From Albibeggiatoa sp964388965 (GTDB lineage Bacteria > Pseudomonadota > Gammaproteobacteria > Beggiatoales > Beggiatoaceae): a DNA stretch of 30,769 nucleotides. Below the pieces are notes generated by a model. It was not told the origin of the DNA, did no database searches, and worked only from the letters and a program-made list of their open reading frames with translations. Within the stretch, counting starts at the first letter, position 1; each line of letters begins with the position of its first letter. The stretch spans positions 1 to 30,769 of the forward strand of contig CAYMCP010000043.1 of assembly GCA_964388965.1 (NCBI GenBank), written 5' to 3'. The position numbers were made by a program, and so were the translations under genes. Positions 21,330 to 29,128 of the stretch are shown one piece after another.

Positions 21330-22772
21330 TTATAAACTGACTCTTAATACTTCTTCAAAACTCGTATGTCCTTGTAATACTTGTTGTATTCCATCTTGCT
21401 GAATAGATAAGGTGTATTGATGTGCGTAGGTTTCTAAGTCCTGTTGTCCTACGCCGTCATGGATCATTGCGCGTAATTGTTTATCGATACTAATGAATTC
21501 ATAAATTCCTTTGCGCCCTTTGTAACCAATATGATTACATTTTTCACAACCAATTGGTTTATAAAGAATTGTTCCAGCCGTAATGCCGAAAGCTGCTTGT
21601 TCCATAGCAGAATAAGATTGTTTGCAATGTGAACATAGGATGCGTACTAAACGTTGTGCGATTACCGCAATTAAACTTGAAGCCAATAAAAAGGGTTCAA
21701 TACCCATGTCACGTAAACGAGTAATCGCTCCAATAGCGGTATTTGTATGCAAAGTCGAAAGCACAAGATGCCCAGTTAAACTGGCTTGTACTGCGATTTG
21801 TGCGGTTTCTAAATCCCGAATTTCTCCAATCATGACAACATCAGGGTCTTGACGTAAAATTGCGCGTAATCCTTTGGCAAAACTCATTTCAACTTTGGCA
21901 TTAACCTGTGTTTGACTAATGCCATCTAAATAATATTCAATCGGGTCTTCGACAGTCATAATATTACGTTTTTGATCATTTAAGGCATTAAGCATAGCGT
22001 ATAAACTGGTCGTTTTACCTGAGCCTGTCGGTCCAGTCACCAAAATGATACCGTGTGGTTTTTGTAACTGTTGTTCTACTTTGGTTAGTGTTTGTGGCAA
22101 CATGCCGAGATGTTGTAAATTTAAACGTCCTACTTGTTTATCCAATAAACGTAATACAACACGTTCACCGTGTCCACAAGGAATGGTTGATACTCGCACG
22201 TCAACGGCACGTCCTGCGATACGCAGAGAAATACGTCCATCTTGTGGCAAGCGTTTTTCTGCAATATCCAATTTTGCCATGACTTTGATGCGTGATACGA
22301 GTAGAGGCGCAAGTGCACGACGTGGTTGTAATACTTCACGCAGTACGCCATCAACCCGAAATCTGACCACTAAACGTATTTCAAAAGGTTCAATGTGGAT
22401 GTCTGACGCATTTTCCTTAATTGCCTCTGAAAGTAACGCATTAATTAAACGAATAATCGGGGCATCATCATCGCTTTCGAGTAAATCCTCTGGTTCAGAT
22501 AATTGTTGCGCGACCTCGAATAAATCTAATTCATCTCCAATTCCTTCCATTGCTTGCATAGTCTGACTGGCTTGTTGCTCATAGTGCATAGTCAATAAGC
22601 GGTCAAATTCAGCTAGAGAAATTGCTTTTAATTGCAACGGTACGCCTAAAAAGCGTCGAATTTCAGTAATAATATGAGGTTTTAATGCTGTGTGATGGCA
22701 TACCGTAGCATGGTGTTCATCTTGTGTTGTGGCGATAACGCCGTGACGTTTGGCAAATGTAAAAGGAAGCAT
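21330..22772 (-). CDS. gspE: Type II secretion ATPase GspE
   Basis: This 480-residue secretion ATPase would power the type II secretion system from the cytoplasmic face of the inner membrane. The N-terminal domain (~1-95) is the one that contacts GspL. Motifs seen are Walker A GPTGSGKT (247-254), the Asp box around TVEDPIEYYLDGISQTQVN, Walker B DVVMIGEIRD (311-320), the His box LTGHLVLSTLHTN, and the CM zinc-binding site with Cys380, Cys383, Cys409 and Cys412. The C-terminal zinc domain separates GspE from PilT, and the short N-terminus favours GspE over PilB. No other gsp gene is nearby. It is divergent from a secreted prolyl isomerase. Confidence 0.93.
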   Translation of the reverse strand: MLPFTFAKRHGVIATTQDEHHATVCHHTALKPHIITEIRRFLGVPLQLKAISLAEFDRLLTMHYEQQASQTMQAMEGIGDELDLFEVAQQLSEPEDLLESDDDAPIIRLINALLSEAIKENASDIHIEPFEIRLVVRFRVDGVLREVLQPRRALAPLLVSRIKVMAKLDIAEKRLPQDGRISLRIAGRAVDVRVSTIPCGHGERVVLRLLDKQVGRLNLQHLGMLPQTLTKVEQQLQKPHGIILVTGPTGSGKTTSLYAMLNALNDQKRNIMTVEDPIEYYLDGISQTQVNAKVEMSFAKGLRAILRQDPDVVMIGEIRDLETAQIAVQASLTGHLVLSTLHTNTAIGAITRLRDMGIEPFLLASSLIAVIAQRLVRILCSHCKQSYSAMEQAAFGITAGTILYKPIGCEKCNHIGYKGRKGIYEFISIDKQLRAMIHDGVGQQDLETYAHQYTLSIQQDGIQQVLQGHTSFEEVLRVSL

Positions 22773-22807
22773 GGATCAATTATCAGTTGTTATTAAAAAA
22801 GCTGTTA

Positions 22808-22837
22808 TTTACCTACTGTTGATACTTAGGCTATACT
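22808..22837 (+). promoter_or_regulatory. Candidate promoter of the parvulin gene
   Basis: TTTACC (22808-22813) and TATACT (22832-22837) are spaced by 18 bp, between the divergent gspE and parvulin genes. The -35 match is weak (4 of 6). Confidence 0.4.
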
Positions 22838-22884
22838 AGATTACTCACAATAAAAATACTTGTCCAAATAAAAGGTAGAAAAGT

Positions 22885-23670
22885 ATGCAACTAAAAACTT
22901 TACTATTCACACTCACGCTTACAGTGTCTCCTGCTGTTGTGGCGGAGCCAATTGCTACGGTTGATGATGTGGTGCTAGATAGTAGTCTTGTTGAGGCACA
23001 AATTCGTCAAACTTTTGGCGTGGAAGTACCACCACTACAAAGCAATACACCGCAATACAAAATGATTGTTGAGGAGTTGATTGGGCGTGAAATTCTAGTA
23101 CAACAAGCCTTAAAGGCAGGTTTAGACAAAGACCCTCAAGTAAAAGCTGATATTGATGACTTACGCCGTAAAGCTCTATCTGCTGCTTATATGCAACATT
23201 GGATGCAGACTAATATTCCTAACGATGAGGCTTTAAAGGCTGAGTATCAACGTCAATCAGAAATGCCACCGCCGACAGAATATCGAACTCGTCACATTGT
23301 GGTTGCAAGCGAGTCTCTAGCGAATCAATTGTTGGAACAACTTAAAAATGGTGCTGATTTCGAGGCATTAGCGCAACAACACTCGCTACATCCGTCTAAG
23401 ATGCAAGGGGGTGATTTAGGATGGTTGACTTTACCAATGATGTTACCTCCTTATGCACAAGCTATCATGGGTTTGGAAAAAAATGGGCTTGTCGAGAAAC
23501 CTGTCCAAACAACAATGGGTTGGCATGTAGCTAAATTGGAAGATTCACGCCAAATGCAAAAACCGAGTTTTGAGGAAGTGAAACCTAGATTAATTAAGAT
23601 GTTACAAATGTCTGGTTGGCAACAACATGTTATGCAATTGCGCAATCAAGCAAAAATTGAACGCCATTAA
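22885..23670 (+). CDS. Periplasmic parvulin-type peptidyl-prolyl cis-trans isomerase
   Basis: This 261-residue protein starts with a cleavable signal (MQLKTLLFTLTLTVSPAVVA, cut before EP). A SurA_N-like helical region follows (~25-125, IVEELIGREILVQQALKAGL), then one parvulin domain (~138-225): YRTRHIVVASESLANQLLEQL, LGWLTLPMMLPPYAQAIMGL, VEKPVQTTMGWHVAKLED. It would isomerise proline bonds and chaperone outer-membrane or secreted proteins. With one parvulin domain it is nearer PpiC/PrsA or EpsD-type proteins than SurA, which has two. AAGG stands nine bases before the ATG. Divergence from gspE would fit a role in secreted-protein folding, but that is inference. Confidence 0.9.
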   Translation: MQLKTLLFTLTLTVSPAVVAEPIATVDDVVLDSSLVEAQIRQTFGVEVPPLQSNTPQYKMIVEELIGREILVQQALKAGLDKDPQVKADIDDLRRKALSAAYMQHWMQTNIPNDEALKAEYQRQSEMPPPTEYRTRHIVVASESLANQLLEQLKNGADFEALAQQHSLHPSKMQGGDLGWLTLPMMLPPYAQAIMGLEKNGLVEKPVQTTMGWHVAKLEDSRQMQKPSFEEVKPRLIKMLQMSGWQQHVMQLRNQAKIERH

Positions 23671-23768
23671 ATTATTTTGTTCATGTAGGTAGAAGGATAA
23701 GCAAAGCATCATCCACCAAAGTCCGAAAAAGGGGGCATAGCCTTTATATTCTCATGCTCGCTATGAGT

Positions 23769-23832
23769 GCGGTGCGAATGTCAAGCAAAATTTAAACGTA
23801 CTCGTGGAATATTTCTACGGGCTTTGATAGTT
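23769..23832 (+). repeat. Intergenic hairpin repeat C, copy 2
   Basis: GCGGTGCGAATGTCAAGC, then AAATTTAAACG, then CTCGTGGAATATTTCTACGG and GCTTTGAT match the minus strand of 10909-10990. The gap 23671-23941 also contains a short CTCAT / ATGAG hairpin at about 23751-23767. No ORF is supported there. Confidence 0.6.
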
Positions 23833-23941
23833 CACAATCTAATTAGTCCTTCAAAAACTTTTGCATTTGACAATTACGCCTGTGGTTTTTTAATGGTTAT
23901 CATTAAATGTATGTAGCAATAACTATAAAAGGATAATTAAT

Positions 23942-24469
23942 ATGCGTAGGCGGCTGTATTTTACGTTACCCGATGTAGCGATCTGCAAGCAAATTGTATC
24001 GGAATTACAAGCTGAACAGATAGAATCAAAACATATCCATGTCGTTGCCAATGAAGGTATATCGCTTGAGGGCTTGCCAGAGGCGAGTGAATTACAAAAA
24101 ACGGAGCTGGTACACGGTGCTGAAATGGGTGCAACGGTAGGTGGTGCGGCTGGTATGTTAGGTGGTTTGCTTGCGGTCACATTTCCACCTGCGGGCATTG
24201 TATTGGGTGGTGGTGCGATGATGGTTTTAGCGACTGCGTTGGTCGGTGCTGGTTTTGGGGGAATTTTGTCAGCACTTGTTTCGCGTGACATACCCAATCA
24301 TGAGTTAGATGAATTTCAAACTACTTTGATACAAGGTCACATTTTGTTGATTTTAGATATTCCTACTAAAAGTGTTACAGAAATTTGTCATCTCATCAAA
24401 CAAAATCATCCCGAAGCTGAAATTGGGATTGTTGATCCTAAAACAAAAAAACTCATTAATGAAAATTAA
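23942..24469 (+). CDS. DUF1269-like membrane protein
   Basis: The 175-residue protein has a soluble N-terminus of ~65 residues (MRRRLYFTLPDVAICKQIVSEL ... GISLEGLPEASELQKTELVHG). A Gly/Ala-rich hydrophobic region at about 66-120 follows (GAEMGATVGGAAGMLGGLLAV ... MMVLATALVGAGFGGILSALV), which could form a hairpin of two membrane helices. The C-terminus is a soluble ACT-like ferredoxin fold (HILLILDIPTKSVTEICHLI). This matches DUF1269-type proteins, whose role is unknown. AAGGAT lies eight bases before the ATG. Its last four bases overlap the convergent toxin gene. Confidence 0.8.
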   Translation: MRRRLYFTLPDVAICKQIVSELQAEQIESKHIHVVANEGISLEGLPEASELQKTELVHGAEMGATVGGAAGMLGGLLAVTFPPAGIVLGGGAMMVLATALVGAGFGGILSALVSRDIPNHELDEFQTTLIQGHILLILDIPTKSVTEICHLIKQNHPEAEIGIVDPKTKKLINEN

Positions 24470-24699
24470 GTAATGCAAACCACTTTGACGATATTTTGTA
24501 CGGGTAAAAATTGATAAACGACAGAGTGGTTAGCGATAATCGTTTTACTATACGCACCAGATAAATCTCCTACTAATTTAATAGCTTGCGTCGGATTTAC
24601 CGTTAAACAATGCAACGTTGTTTGTAATTCTGTTTCAAAACCCTGTGCGATAATGCGCTGTTTATTTTGCAAAGCTGTGGCTGTATAAACTATTTTCAT
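24466..24699 (-). CDS. YoeB-like (Txe/RelE superfamily) toxin
   Basis: This 77-residue protein ends with the YoeB/Txe hallmark block AIKLVGDLSGAYSKTIIANHSVVYQF, followed by KVVCIT. Toxins of this type cut mRNA on the ribosome. The usual C-terminal catalytic His/Tyr pair is represented here by His58 and Tyr62 in the NHSVVYQF segment. At 77 residues it is close to the family norm of 80-90. It overlaps its antitoxin gene by 4 bp (ATGA) and converges on the DUF1269-like gene, also overlapping by 4 bp. Confidence 0.85.
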   Translation of the reverse strand: MKIVYTATALQNKQRIIAQGFETELQTTLHCLTVNPTQAIKLVGDLSGAYSKTIIANHSVVYQFLPVQNIVKVVCIT

Positions 24700-24947
24700 T
24701 TTTTATCTTCCTGACAATGCTCTAAACTGGTTGCTAAACCTTGCTGAATTTGCGCTGCAATTTCTGGATTGGTGGATAAATATAACGTTTGTTGAATTGC
24801 CCACCAATCTTGTTCTGAAATCAGTACCGCATTTTTAGATTTACCTTGAATAATGATTGCTTGATGCGTGTTATTGACTTCGTCAACGAGACGGTAAAGG
24901 TTTTGATGTGCTTTATTAATTAATTGAATTTGTGTCATGATAGTCAT
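24696..24947 (-). CDS. Phd/YefM-type antitoxin
   Basis: This protein of up to 83 residues (80 if the second ATG at 24938 is used) shows the Phd/YefM pattern: LINKAHQNLYRLVDEVNNTHQAIIIQG, KSKNAVLISEQDWWAIQQTLYL, then a flexible C-terminal tail. The N-terminal fold binds the operator and the tail wraps the toxin. It immediately precedes and overlaps the YoeB-like toxin gene, the standard order. No clear ribosome-binding site separates the two start codons. Confidence 0.88.
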   Translation of the reverse strand: MTIMTQIQLINKAHQNLYRLVDEVNNTHQAIIIQGKSKNAVLISEQDWWAIQQTLYLSTNPEIAAQIQQGLATSLEHCQEDKK

Positions 24948-25037
24948 GTGATGTGAAAATTTATAAAAATTGTATTTTATCTAAATTCTGGTTCTAAAAA
25001 TATACTTTTTCAACAATTCCTTGTCCCAATCTCTTAA

Positions 25038-27170
25038 TTACACTGCACCATAACGTAGACCTTTTTTAATCCAACGTTGAATTAATTGCTCACATAGCTG
25101 TGGATGATGCGTTAATAACCACTGTCCTGCTTGCGGAATTTCCTCAAATAATGCTTTATCCTTTTCTAAATCTGCTACTTTCAAATTTAAAACACCAGTT
25201 TGTCGCGTACCTAATACCTCACCCGGTCCGCGAATTTCTAAATCTTTTTGCGCAATAAAAAAACCATCATTACTTTCTCGAATCGTCGTTAAACGCTGTT
25301 GTGCAATTTTTGATAACGGTGCTTGATACAATAATAAACAATAACTTTCCACCGCGCCGCGCCCAACTCGACCACGTAATTGATGTAATTGCGCTAAACC
25401 TAAACGTTCTGCATTTTCAATCACCATTAAACTGGCATTTGGGACATCTACCCCGACCTCAATTACCGTTGTCGCAACCAAAACATCTAACTTAGCTGCT
25501 TTAAACTGTTGCATAACTAACTCTTTATCTTTACTGCTCATACGTCCATGCACTAGACCAATTTTTAAATCTTTCATCTGCTCGGTCAAATATTGTGCAG
25601 TATCCTCAGCCGCTTGCAATTGTAAAGTCTCCGATTCCTCAATCAATGGACAAACCCAATACACTTGTTTTCCCTGTTGACAAAAAGCATAAACCCGTTG
25701 TATTACCTTATCCCGCTTGACATCTGGCACAATCGCGGTTTGTACAGGTGTCCGACCGGGGGGGAGTTCGTCGATTACTGAAACATCTAAATCAGCATAC
25801 GCCGTCATTGCCAATGTGCGCGGAATGGGTGTGGCTGTCATAATCAATTGATGTGGATAAATTTCTCCCTGCTTACCCTTATCACGTAACGCCAATCGTT
25901 GATGTACACCAAAACGATGTTGCTCATCAATAACAACTAATCCTAAATGATTAAATTTAACTGTATCTTGGAATAAAGCATGTGTTCCAACTGCCAAATG
26001 AGTAATACCTAAAATTAAATCTTCCAAAGCGTTACGCCGTTTTTTCTGCGTCAAACTGCCACTTAACCAAGTTACTTTTAAATCTAATGGCTCTAACCAT
26101 TGAGCAAAGGTATTTTTATGCTGCTCGGCGAGTAATTCAGTTGGAGCCATAATCGCTACTTGATAACCCGCTGCAATTGCTTGTAATGCACTCAAAGCGG
26201 CTACAACGGTTTTTCCTGAACCTACATCACCTTGTAATAAACGCTGCATTGGCTTTGGTTGCATTAAATCGTGACTAATTTCATTTACGACTTTCTGCTG
26301 CGCGGGCGTTAATTTAAAAGCTAATTGCCGCATAAAACGTGTTATTAAATTATCATCTGATTCTGAATCTAGTTTTAATGCAGGTGCAAGATGTTGTTGG
26401 GCATGTTGGTGTAAGGCGCGTAGGCTAAGGTGTTGTGCCAATAATTCTTCAAAGGCAATACGTTGTCTGGCGGGATGAGTGGTAAGATCAATTTGAGTTA
26501 AATTTTCACTAGGTGGCGGTTGATGTATTGTTTTTAATGCTTGTTGTAAACTGGGCAAATTAAAATGTTGTAATAATTCAGTTGGTAATAATTCAGGCAA
26601 TTCGACAGTCAAAGCTTGCTTCATGATTGAATGCCACTGCGTTTGATTAAAATTACTCACACTAGGATAAATTGGCGTTAAATGATCTTCAAGTAATTCA
26701 GAATGCGCAATTTCTTCGACAAATTCATAAATAGGATGTACCATTTCCAAGCAATGATACCCTTCACGTACTTCACCAAAACAACGTAACAATGGTTTAT
26801 TTTGAAATTTTTTAATTTGACTAGGATAAAAATGAAAAAAACACAGTACAACGACACCTGTCTCATCATGTAAACTGCATGTTAATACTCGTTTTTTACC
26901 CTGTTTAATTTCAACCGTTTCAACGCGCCCTTCGACTAAACCTAATTGTCCCGCTTGTAAAAAATGAATCGGTGTAATTCGGGTACGATCTTCATAACGC
27001 ATTGGCAGATGAAATAATAATTCTTCCACTGTGTAAATTTCTAAACGGGCTAATTGCTCTGCGGTTCGCGCACCAACCCCCTTCAGTTGGGTAACAGGTA
27101 TAGACATGGGCAGTTTTTTGGCTGAAATAAAGGTTGTTTTTAACATATTAGTGGTTTTAGATTCAAGCAC
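25038..27170 (-). CDS. recG: ATP-dependent DNA helicase RecG
   Basis: This enzyme of about 700 residues reverses stalled replication forks and branch-migrates Holliday junctions. The N-terminal wedge/OB domain is seen at LKGVGARTAEQLARLEIYTV and LLFHLPMRYEDRTRITPI. The helicase core has Walker A GDVGSGKT (314-321), motif II DEQH (415-418), MTATPIPRTLA, and the C-terminal LRGRVGRG (~598-605) and EIRGPGEVLGTRQTG. The start is uncertain: GTG at 27170, ATG at 27146 (MLKTTF...) and ATG at 27107 (MSIPVTQLKGVG...) are all in frame and none has a good ribosome-binding site. The last gives the N-terminus most like other RecG proteins. It is a single gene on the minus strand. Confidence 0.95.
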   Translation of the reverse strand: MLESKTTNMLKTTFISAKKLPMSIPVTQLKGVGARTAEQLARLEIYTVEELLFHLPMRYEDRTRITPIHFLQAGQLGLVEGRVETVEIKQGKKRVLTCSLHDETGVVVLCFFHFYPSQIKKFQNKPLLRCFGEVREGYHCLEMVHPIYEFVEEIAHSELLEDHLTPIYPSVSNFNQTQWHSIMKQALTVELPELLPTELLQHFNLPSLQQALKTIHQPPPSENLTQIDLTTHPARQRIAFEELLAQHLSLRALHQHAQQHLAPALKLDSESDDNLITRFMRQLAFKLTPAQQKVVNEISHDLMQPKPMQRLLQGDVGSGKTVVAALSALQAIAAGYQVAIMAPTELLAEQHKNTFAQWLEPLDLKVTWLSGSLTQKKRRNALEDLILGITHLAVGTHALFQDTVKFNHLGLVVIDEQHRFGVHQRLALRDKGKQGEIYPHQLIMTATPIPRTLAMTAYADLDVSVIDELPPGRTPVQTAIVPDVKRDKVIQRVYAFCQQGKQVYWVCPLIEESETLQLQAAEDTAQYLTEQMKDLKIGLVHGRMSSKDKELVMQQFKAAKLDVLVATTVIEVGVDVPNASLMVIENAERLGLAQLHQLRGRVGRGAVESYCLLLYQAPLSKIAQQRLTTIRESNDGFFIAQKDLEIRGPGEVLGTRQTGVLNLKVADLEKDKALFEEIPQAGQWLLTHHPQLCEQLIQRWIKKGLRYGAV

Positions 27171-27230
27171 TAGAAATCATTTAAAACTTCATGTTACGAG
27201 TATGTAGCGTTACCGCCATTATTTTATGGA

Positions 27231-27254
27231 TTTGATGGGTAAGATTTCATCAAA
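27231..27254. promoter_or_regulatory. Short inverted repeat upstream of the small exported ORF
   Basis: TTTGATG / CATCAAA are separated by 10 bp, in the gap between recG and the divergent ORF at 27311. It could be an operator or an RNA hairpin; nothing else supports either. Confidence 0.3.
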
Positions 27255-27310
27255 CTTTCACAACTCCAACAGATAATGCAAAATCTTTACTTTAAGATGC
27301 AGTGGTGTAA

Positions 27311-27496
27311 ATGATGGATAAAAAGCTCATAACCTCTTCATTTTTATTACTTTTTCTATTGCTTGTCTTCAATGTTCACGCACAGGAGGCGACAGTTGTT
27401 GATCCAAGAATAATTAAATTAGAAGCAGAATTAGCTGCAATCAAAGCACAACTAGAAAGTTTGAAAGCACAACAAATAGCAAAACCTCAAAAATAA
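27311..27496 (+). CDS. Tiny exported coiled-coil protein
   Basis: This 61-residue ORF starts with a classical signal peptide (MMDKKLITSSFLLLFLLLVF, then NVHA and cleavage near AQ|EA). It continues with a highly regular helix of about 35 residues (DPRIIKLEAELAAIKAQLES, LKAQQ) with heptad-spaced Leu/Ile, and ends in KPQK. The mature product would be a ~40-residue periplasmic coiled coil, possibly a small oligomer. The design is convincing for a real protein although no family is recognised. No strong ribosome-binding site is seen. Confidence 0.6.
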   Translation: MMDKKLITSSFLLLFLLLVFNVHAQEATVVDPRIIKLEAELAAIKAQLESLKAQQIAKPQK

Positions 27497-27563
27497 TTTT
27501 AGGGATGACATCGTTAAAATATCAATCAGGTGATTTTTTCTCGTTTTTCTCGTTCCTACATGC

Positions 27564-27664
27564 CGAGGCTGTAAAAGAACTTCATTTCTAAAATTTTCGC
27601 CAACGTAAAATCAATAACTTACGAGCGAAAAAATAATGTTTTTGGTAGTTCTTTTACAACCTCG
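27564..27664. mobile_element. MITE-like element, copy B (101 bp)
   Basis: The ends CGAGGCTGTAAAAGAACT (27564-27581) and AGTTCTTTTACAACCTCG (27647-27664) are inverted repeats with one mismatch in 18. A nested TTTTCGC / GCGAAAA pair lies at 27594-27631. The interior shares ATCAATNNCTTACGA and AAAAAATA...TTTTTGG with copy A at 9912-10005. It contains no ORF. Confidence 0.7.
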
Positions 27665-27668
27665 CCGA

Positions 27669-27889
27669 TGCGTAACTCCTAATACTGTTAGCATTTCTAT
27701 ATTCGTTGGACAAATCATCAACTAAAATTCGCGCTTGTTTTAAAATATGAGATAAAGTAGATCGTTTTATTGGTTTGTGTGCCGGGATGGTTATCGTTAA
27801 TTCCGTCTCAATAGATATTATGTTAATGCAAAATAAATGGCTTGATAAATATCACAAACTTCTTTCTATGAAATCTTAGGAGTTACGCA
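27669..27889. mobile_element. 221-bp segment with 14-bp perfect terminal inverted repeats
   Basis: TGCGTAACTCCTAA (27669-27682) and TTAGGAGTTACGCA (27876-27889) are perfect inverted repeats. It starts four bases after the end of the MITE-like copy B. The interior holds a HicA-like coding relic on the minus strand and no transposase, so it is non-autonomous, or the ends landed around older sequence. Confidence 0.65.
27684..27818 (-). pseudogene. HicA-like toxin C-terminal relic
   Basis: On the minus strand an open frame reads IETELTITIPAHKPIKR followed by STLSHILKQARILVDDL. It matches the C-terminal half of HicA/YcfA toxins, in which a (V/I)P.H....TL..IL..A segment is standard. The N-terminal half, with the catalytic region, is absent, and no HicB partner is visible. 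The frame runs into the left terminal inverted repeat, so the end is not the native one. Confidence 0.55.
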
Positions 27890-27937
27890 GTTCACACAAA
27901 AATTTTACGCTACATTTGCAACTCACAATAAAATCAA

Positions 27938-27988
27938 GACGCAGAGCGTCCATGCTGCACCCCAACGGAGACCATTGGGACGAGGAAA
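27938..27988. repeat. Two-hairpin repeat E, copy 2
   Basis: GACGC-AGA-GCGTC (27938-27950), CTGCA, then CCCAA / TTGGG (27961-27979), followed by CGAGGAA. The order and spacing are the same as at 19843-19896, with changed but still pairing stem bases in the second hairpin. Confidence 0.6.
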
Positions 27989-28046
27989 TTTCAGAAATTG
28001 CTAATACATTGATTTTAAAGATTTAAAAATTATTGTTGGACGCGAA

Positions 28047-29117
28047 TTACTTATACACTTGAAACAGTTGCCGATGATGATTAACCTGCTTGCAAATAGG
28101 ACAAATATCGCTTTGTGCTTGATCTGATTCGGGATAGTGGAATGGTGCCCCGCAGCGACGACATTTAGCATTGACTAAATCCAAATTAATTATTTTAGGA
28201 CTGATCTGCCATTGTTTCAATTCAATTGCCGTGACGTGGCAAATATCTACACAAATTCGACAACCTGTACATTGTTTTGGATCAATTTGATATTGTGCAG
28301 TATTGAGATTAATGATTAAAGCTTGATGTGGGCAGGTGTGCATACAAGCGTCACAACCTGTGCAGAGTTGACTGTCAAGTTGTGGCACGAATGGATAAAT
28401 TAATTCTTCTTTATCAAACTCAGGTAATAAACTCGCAGGTGGTTTAAACTCCTCAGTCAACCAACCTTTGGCTTTCATGGTTTCGCGCACCGTATTGTGT
28501 AAGGTTTGTCTAAAGAAAGCACGTCTATCCAAGGTTTCACCCTGACTTTGCTCCGTTTTCGCCTTTTCTTTTAACCAAGTTGCAATTGGAAAAGTGCGTA
28601 ATAACAAAGGCATAAGCTCACGTTGTTCTAATAATTGATTCAGTTTTTCAACGACATCATAAATATTATACTGAGTGAAGCGTTCACAAGTTTCACATTC
28701 CCCAGTCGTCGCCACCAAACCGCGCACTTGATGGCGATACATTTGTATTACATCCATCAAACCTAAAGCGTGAATACAAGGCATAATTGCTTGATAGTCA
28801 CTGACTTGCGTTTTTTCACAGGCGATAAAAGCAAAAATATGTTGTTTGTATTGACGTAACAATGGCTCATGTTCATGTAAAATTGCACCTTCTGTACAGG
28901 CTGGTGCGCATAAACCGCAACCATCACAGGCATCGACTCGAATATTTAAACTTTCATCTGTCAACACCCACGCTTGTTTAGGGCAAATATCAACACAAGT
29001 TTGACAAGACGCAGTTTCAATATGGCTATGAACGCAACGTTGTCCGTCGATTTGTGGTAAACGCAGTTCTTGCTCAATTAGTTGACGCACGGAATGATCA
29101 GAATCAGATTTAGACAT
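28047..29117 (-). CDS. Polyferredoxin-like iron-sulphur protein
   Basis: This 356-residue cytoplasmic protein has four 4Fe-4S ferredoxin-type motifs in two pairs. The N-terminal pair uses Cys28/38/41/45 and 64/67/70/74. The C-terminal pair uses 252/255/258/262 and 283/286/289/293 in regular CxxCxxCxxxC(P/H) form. Between them, Cys100, Cys114, Cys141 and Cys144 (FIACEK ... MPCIHALG ... GECETCERF) resemble the cysteine layout of MvhD/hydrogenase-delta-like domains; this is tentative. The C-terminus carries a zinc-ribbon-like CRRC ... CPIC (319/322/339/342). DRRAFFR at ~197 is internal and not a Tat signal. It would carry electrons, but the donor and acceptor are unknown. It starts 11 bp after the TldD-like gene, so they form an operon. 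Confidence 0.85.
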   Translation of the reverse strand: MSKSDSDHSVRQLIEQELRLPQIDGQRCVHSHIETASCQTCVDICPKQAWVLTDESLNIRVDACDGCGLCAPACTEGAILHEHEPLLRQYKQHIFAFIACEKTQVSDYQAIMPCIHALGLMDVIQMYRHQVRGLVATTGECETCERFTQYNIYDVVEKLNQLLEQRELMPLLLRTFPIATWLKEKAKTEQSQGETLDRRAFFRQTLHNTVRETMKAKGWLTEEFKPPASLLPEFDKEELIYPFVPQLDSQLCTGCDACMHTCPHQALIINLNTAQYQIDPKQCTGCRICVDICHVTAIELKQWQISPKIINLDLVNAKCRRCGAPFHYPESDQAQSDICPICKQVNHHRQLFQVYK

Positions 29118-29128
29118 ATTAAGAATTT

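Noticed and set aside
22045..22566. Long plus-strand ORF inside gspE
   Set aside because: It is antisense to a strongly conserved gene and rich in Cys, Ser and Arg, as expected of a shadow frame.
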